Shown one piece after another: positions 61,730 to 64,000 of a DNA stretch of 64,000 bases. Where the stretch lies: positions 1 through 64,000 of the forward strand of contig CAYFJU010000002.1 of the NCBI GenBank assembly GCA_964343505.1, written 5' to 3'. The notes under the pieces are model-generated. The model was not told the DNA's origin. It did not search any database and worked only from the letters and a program-made list of their open reading frames with translations. Position 1 is the stretch's first letter; the number at the start of each line of letters is the position of its first letter. The DNA is from TCS55 sp964343505. Lineage in GTDB: Bacteria; Fidelibacterota; Marinisomatia; Marinisomatales; TCS55. The position numbers and the translations under genes are program-made.

Positions 61730-62659
61730 TTAGTTGTTTCCGCCACCACAATTGCAATTGACATCGTTTCCGTCCGCATCCTGATGCCAGATGGCAAAAG
61801 GACCTTCTTCAGGAACATCATCTATTTGGCCATTGCCATTGGTATCAACAAAATAGTCGCCCATATTACCACAGATGGCACCGCAGTTGGCGTCATAGTG
61901 ATTGGTGGGCGGGGGACCTTCGGCAGTTGCCGCAGCGGCACCAAAAGCATCTTCCGGTGTGGCGCCGTTTGCCAGCGCTTCCTGGAAGGCGGCCCAAGCC
62001 TTTTCTTTACCTTCATTGTACTCTGCTTCAGTCATATTACCTGAGGCGACTTCCAGTTCATAGACTTTATCAGCCGCGGATTGAAAGGCTTCCTCCGGTG
62101 TTGCGCCATTGGCCAAGGCATTGGTAAAGGCTTCCCAAACCGGGTCCGGTTCACCGCCGCCTGGATGATGGTGTTCTTCCATATGCTGATGCATTTCTGC
62201 TTCAGAACCAAATTCCATGTCGCATTCACCACAATAGAAGGTTTGTCCTTCTTGTCCGCCATGTTCACCACCTTCACCAGGACCGCCAGCGGCATATTCC
62301 GCTGGGTCTACCACACCATCTTCACCGGCACGGGCCGTGAAATTGGCTTCGAAGTTGGGGTCATCGCCAAAAAAAGCCCGGGCTTCATCCCGGTCAATGA
62401 CGCCGTCACCGCTGGCATCAACATCGCCAAAGGGCGGGGAGTCGAAGCAGGGCTCACCTAAATCGAAGGCACCATTGCCATTACAGTCTTCATAGTTTCC
62501 ACATCCCTGACCTTCTCCTGGGGGGTTGTTAGGATAGTCAGCATTGGGGTCACAATGAGATTCGGGCTGACCACCTTGTTGACCACCACCCTGCGTATCC
62601 TGTGCAAGGGAGAAGGTCAACATCAGTGAACCAGCCAGTATTAACTTGATTAACTTCAT
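61730..62659 (-). CDS. Exported acidic protein with EF-hand-like loops, one C2H2 zinc-finger pattern and a tandem repeat
   Basis: A 309-residue exported protein of no known family as a whole. Signal peptide MKLIKLILAGSLMLTFSLAQ; AAGGAGG lies 5 bases before the ATG. Calcium-type loops appear at DCNGNGAFDLGEP, DVDASGDGVIDRDEA and DTNGNGQIDD. Residues 143-163 fit C-x2-C-x12-H-x3-H (Cys143, Cys146, His159, His163) with the hydrophobic positions Phe150 and Met156 of a classical C2H2 finger. Two copies of a 22-residue repeat (W175-A196 and W222-A243, ALANGATPE core) follow. The composition is very acidic and glycine-rich, and cysteines cluster at the end (NCNCGGGNN). Metal storage, sensing or binding is possible; no evidence beyond motifs. 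Confidence 0.75.
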   Translation of the reverse strand: MKLIKLILAGSLMLTFSLAQDTQGGGQQGGQPESHCDPNADYPNNPPGEGQGCGNYEDCNGNGAFDLGEPCFDSPPFGDVDASGDGVIDRDEARAFFGDDPNFEANFTARAGEDGVVDPAEYAAGGPGEGGEHGGQEGQTFYCGECDMEFGSEAEMHQHMEEHHHPGGGEPDPVWEAFTNALANGATPEEAFQSAADKVYELEVASGNMTEAEYNEGKEKAWAAFQEALANGATPEDAFGAAAATAEGPPPTNHYDANCGAICGNMGDYFVDTNGNGQIDDVPEEGPFAIWHQDADGNDVNCNCGGGNN

Positions 62660-62772
62660 TTCATCCTCCTTGATGAGTTTGGTTTATGATTACTTATCAA
62701 GTCTTTCCCCCACTGAGAGTAACGAAATCTATTCTTTTATGATGAATTCCCATGTGATACTACTCACAGGTT

Positions 62773-64000
62773 TTATCTTCTTTCTTGAATTAAATCACCC
62801 AATTCCGCTGTTGAGCGATTGAATTCCTGTTCAAATGATCCATAATAATCATTCACTTCATAGAAATATTTGGCTGCATCCCTATCTACCACATGGTTGT
62901 TACTTAGGAGGACATCCGGTGAAGGAAAAAGGATTTCAATCCCCGGTTTGAAGTATTGCAAGGTTAACTCCAGATCAGGATTCATCTCAAGCAACTTTTT
63001 CATCACCAGCACATCGTACAATCGCCGTTCATCTTTATCCCTGGAGACTAAAATTGTAAAACTGTCTTCGGTTGGATCCTCCCCTCTTTTATTCAAATCT
63101 TTTAATACATTCTTATACGAATCGGTAATACTGATATACTTTGCCTCAGCCGTAGGGCGCACAAATGGTTTTTGAACCGTCGCTTTGCCCTTGATGGTAT
63201 AACTCAATTGAAGAGCCCTTCCTGCCGGAATATTCCGAATATCATTGGCTAATGGGGCTACCCGAAAACCGGCGGGGTCGGCATCGGACTCCAGAAAATA
63301 AATAACTTTTTCTGGGTCGATATGTTTATGATAACCCAGTTTTTCAATCACATCCAGAAGCATTCGCCTGACAAGGATACCCTCTCCCGGTACCTTTCCT
63401 TCAATCAGGCTTTTGTACGGTTCCCGGACCATCAAAGTTTTGTCTTTTTCCGAGCGTTTATTCACTTCATCAATTATATCCCGGAACACAGGACTTTCAT
63501 AAATAAAACTCAAATCGAACACATCCGAATGCTGAATGCGGTAAGAGTTGGGGAAGGACCGATTGCCAAATGCATTAAACAGCTCCGAATCCTGGGGAAT
63601 GACGCGGCTGAAATTGTCTTCTGATTCGGTGATGATATGGGGCGTGATCACCACGATGACTTCTTTTTTAACCAATTGCTTCGTTGAAACGGCAAACAGC
63701 CGGCCTATTATGGGCAAATCCTTCATCCCCGGCACACCGCCCTCATTATCGGTTGTTTTTTTGTTAATCAAGCCGCCGATGATGAAGGGTGTGTTATTGG
63801 CCACGCGCACGAAGGATTGAACTTTCCGATTGTTAATGATCGGTGCGGATTCCACACCCCCGCCGGCGGCCCCAATCCGTTCTTCTGTTTCGCTGATGAT
63901 GGTTTCAACCTGGATGGTTACACGGGAACCATCTTCACTGATTCGCGGTCTAAGGTTCAACACAATCCCCACGGGAATATAATCCACCGACCGTGTTTGG
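62773..64000 (-). CDS. Secretin-family protein (GspD/PilQ-type), 5' end outside the window
   Basis: The last 408 codons of a larger gene that continues past the right edge; the GTG at 63987 is internal (the preceding codons read QTRS in frame). The C-terminal secretin barrel segment is clear: VGIVLNLRPRISEDGSRVTI, VANNTPFIIGGLINKK, and VPGMKDLPIIGRLFAV, the classic secretin signature. After the barrel (ending near ITPHIITE) comes an unusual extension of about 280 residues with no family I recognise, mostly helical and charged. Secretins form outer-membrane rings for type II secretion or type IV pili. The extension may bind a pilotin or a system-specific partner. Confidence 0.85.
   Translation of the reverse strand, partial: QTRSVDYIPVGIVLNLRPRISEDGSRVTIQVETIISETEERIGAAGGGVESAPIINNRKVQSFVRVANNTPFIIGGLINKKTTDNEGGVPGMKDLPIIGRLFAVSTKQLVKKEVIVVITPHIITESEDNFSRVIPQDSELFNAFGNRSFPNSYRIQHSDVFDLSFIYESPVFRDIIDEVNKRSEKDKTLMVREPYKSLIEGKVPGEGILVRRMLLDVIEKLGYHKHIDPEKVIYFLESDADPAGFRVAPLANDIRNIPAGRALQLSYTIKGKATVQKPFVRPTAEAKYISITDSYKNVLKDLNKRGEDPTEDSFTILVSRDKDERRLYDVLVMKKLLEMNPDLELTLQYFKPGIEILFPSPDVLLSNNHVVDRDAAKYFYEVNDYYGSFEQEFNRSTAELGDLIQERR

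Overview
The window looks like a chromosomal segment of a Gram-negative bacterium of the FCB superphylum, most like Candidatus Marinimicrobia (SAR406) or a neighbouring lineage. The reasons are the many secreted proteins ending in a type IX-like sorting domain (NYPNPFNP near its start, a short basic tail such as KKMTLLK), two PorV/UPF0164-like outer-membrane proteins, two TonB-dependent receptors with an N-terminal carboxypeptidase-regulatory-like domain, and no SusD. The taxon is an inference; no rRNA, tRNA or marker gene is present.

Region 1 (1-7.4 kb): amino-acid permeases, three different Fe(II)/2-oxoglutarate oxygenases and two genes each interrupted by one in-frame TGA exactly at a redox-active cysteine position. 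I read these as selenoproteins: an AhpD-like peroxidase (C-Y-Y-U) and an exported thioredoxin-fold protein (U-G-T-C). A perfect 18-bp palindrome plus an extra half-site lies upstream of the first gene. Region 2 (7.4-11.1 kb): a lipoprotein, an exported amidohydrolase, and an exosortase-family transpeptidase with a small membrane partner.

Region 3 (11.2-36.1 kb): a starch/maltodextrin system. A GH13 lipoprotein, a sorted GH13 amylase, a signal-peptide GH13 amylase, a TonB receptor, a giant surface protein, a PorV-like protein and a carbohydrate-binding surface protein handle glucan outside the inner membrane. A sodium:solute symporter, MalQ and a short glucan phosphorylase handle it inside. 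A TrmB-family regulator gene is adjacent, and one 28-bp dyad (TTAGTAACTCA-N3-CTGAGT type) recurs upstream of four of the transcription units, so I predict a local regulon. A second copy of the TonB receptor / giant protein / PorV triad lies at 39.7-47.0 kb without an amylase.

Region 4 (36-59 kb): a sorted PGRP-type amidase, an FG-GAP surface protein, the second triad, then a long minus-strand run dealing with peptidoglycan peptides: NlpC/P60 peptidase, sorted M23 peptidase, class I glutamine amidotransferase, two LD-carboxypeptidases, SpmA/SpmB-like membrane proteins, a D-Ala-D-Ala dipeptidase and an APC permease. It ends in a broken beta-lactamase-family gene joined to an IS481-type transposase fragment and a diverged duplicate of the spmB 3' end.

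Region 5 (58-64 kb): HAD phosphatase, Nudix hydrolase, ROK sugar kinase, a small membrane protein, a 2,4-dienoyl-CoA-reductase-like SDR, an exported protein combining EF-hand-like loops, a textbook C2H2 zinc-finger pattern and a tandem repeat, and the C-terminal part of a secretin running off the right edge. Dispersed palindromes built on GTAGAGACG occur at three intergenic sites. No CRISPR array, tRNA, rRNA or replication origin was seen.
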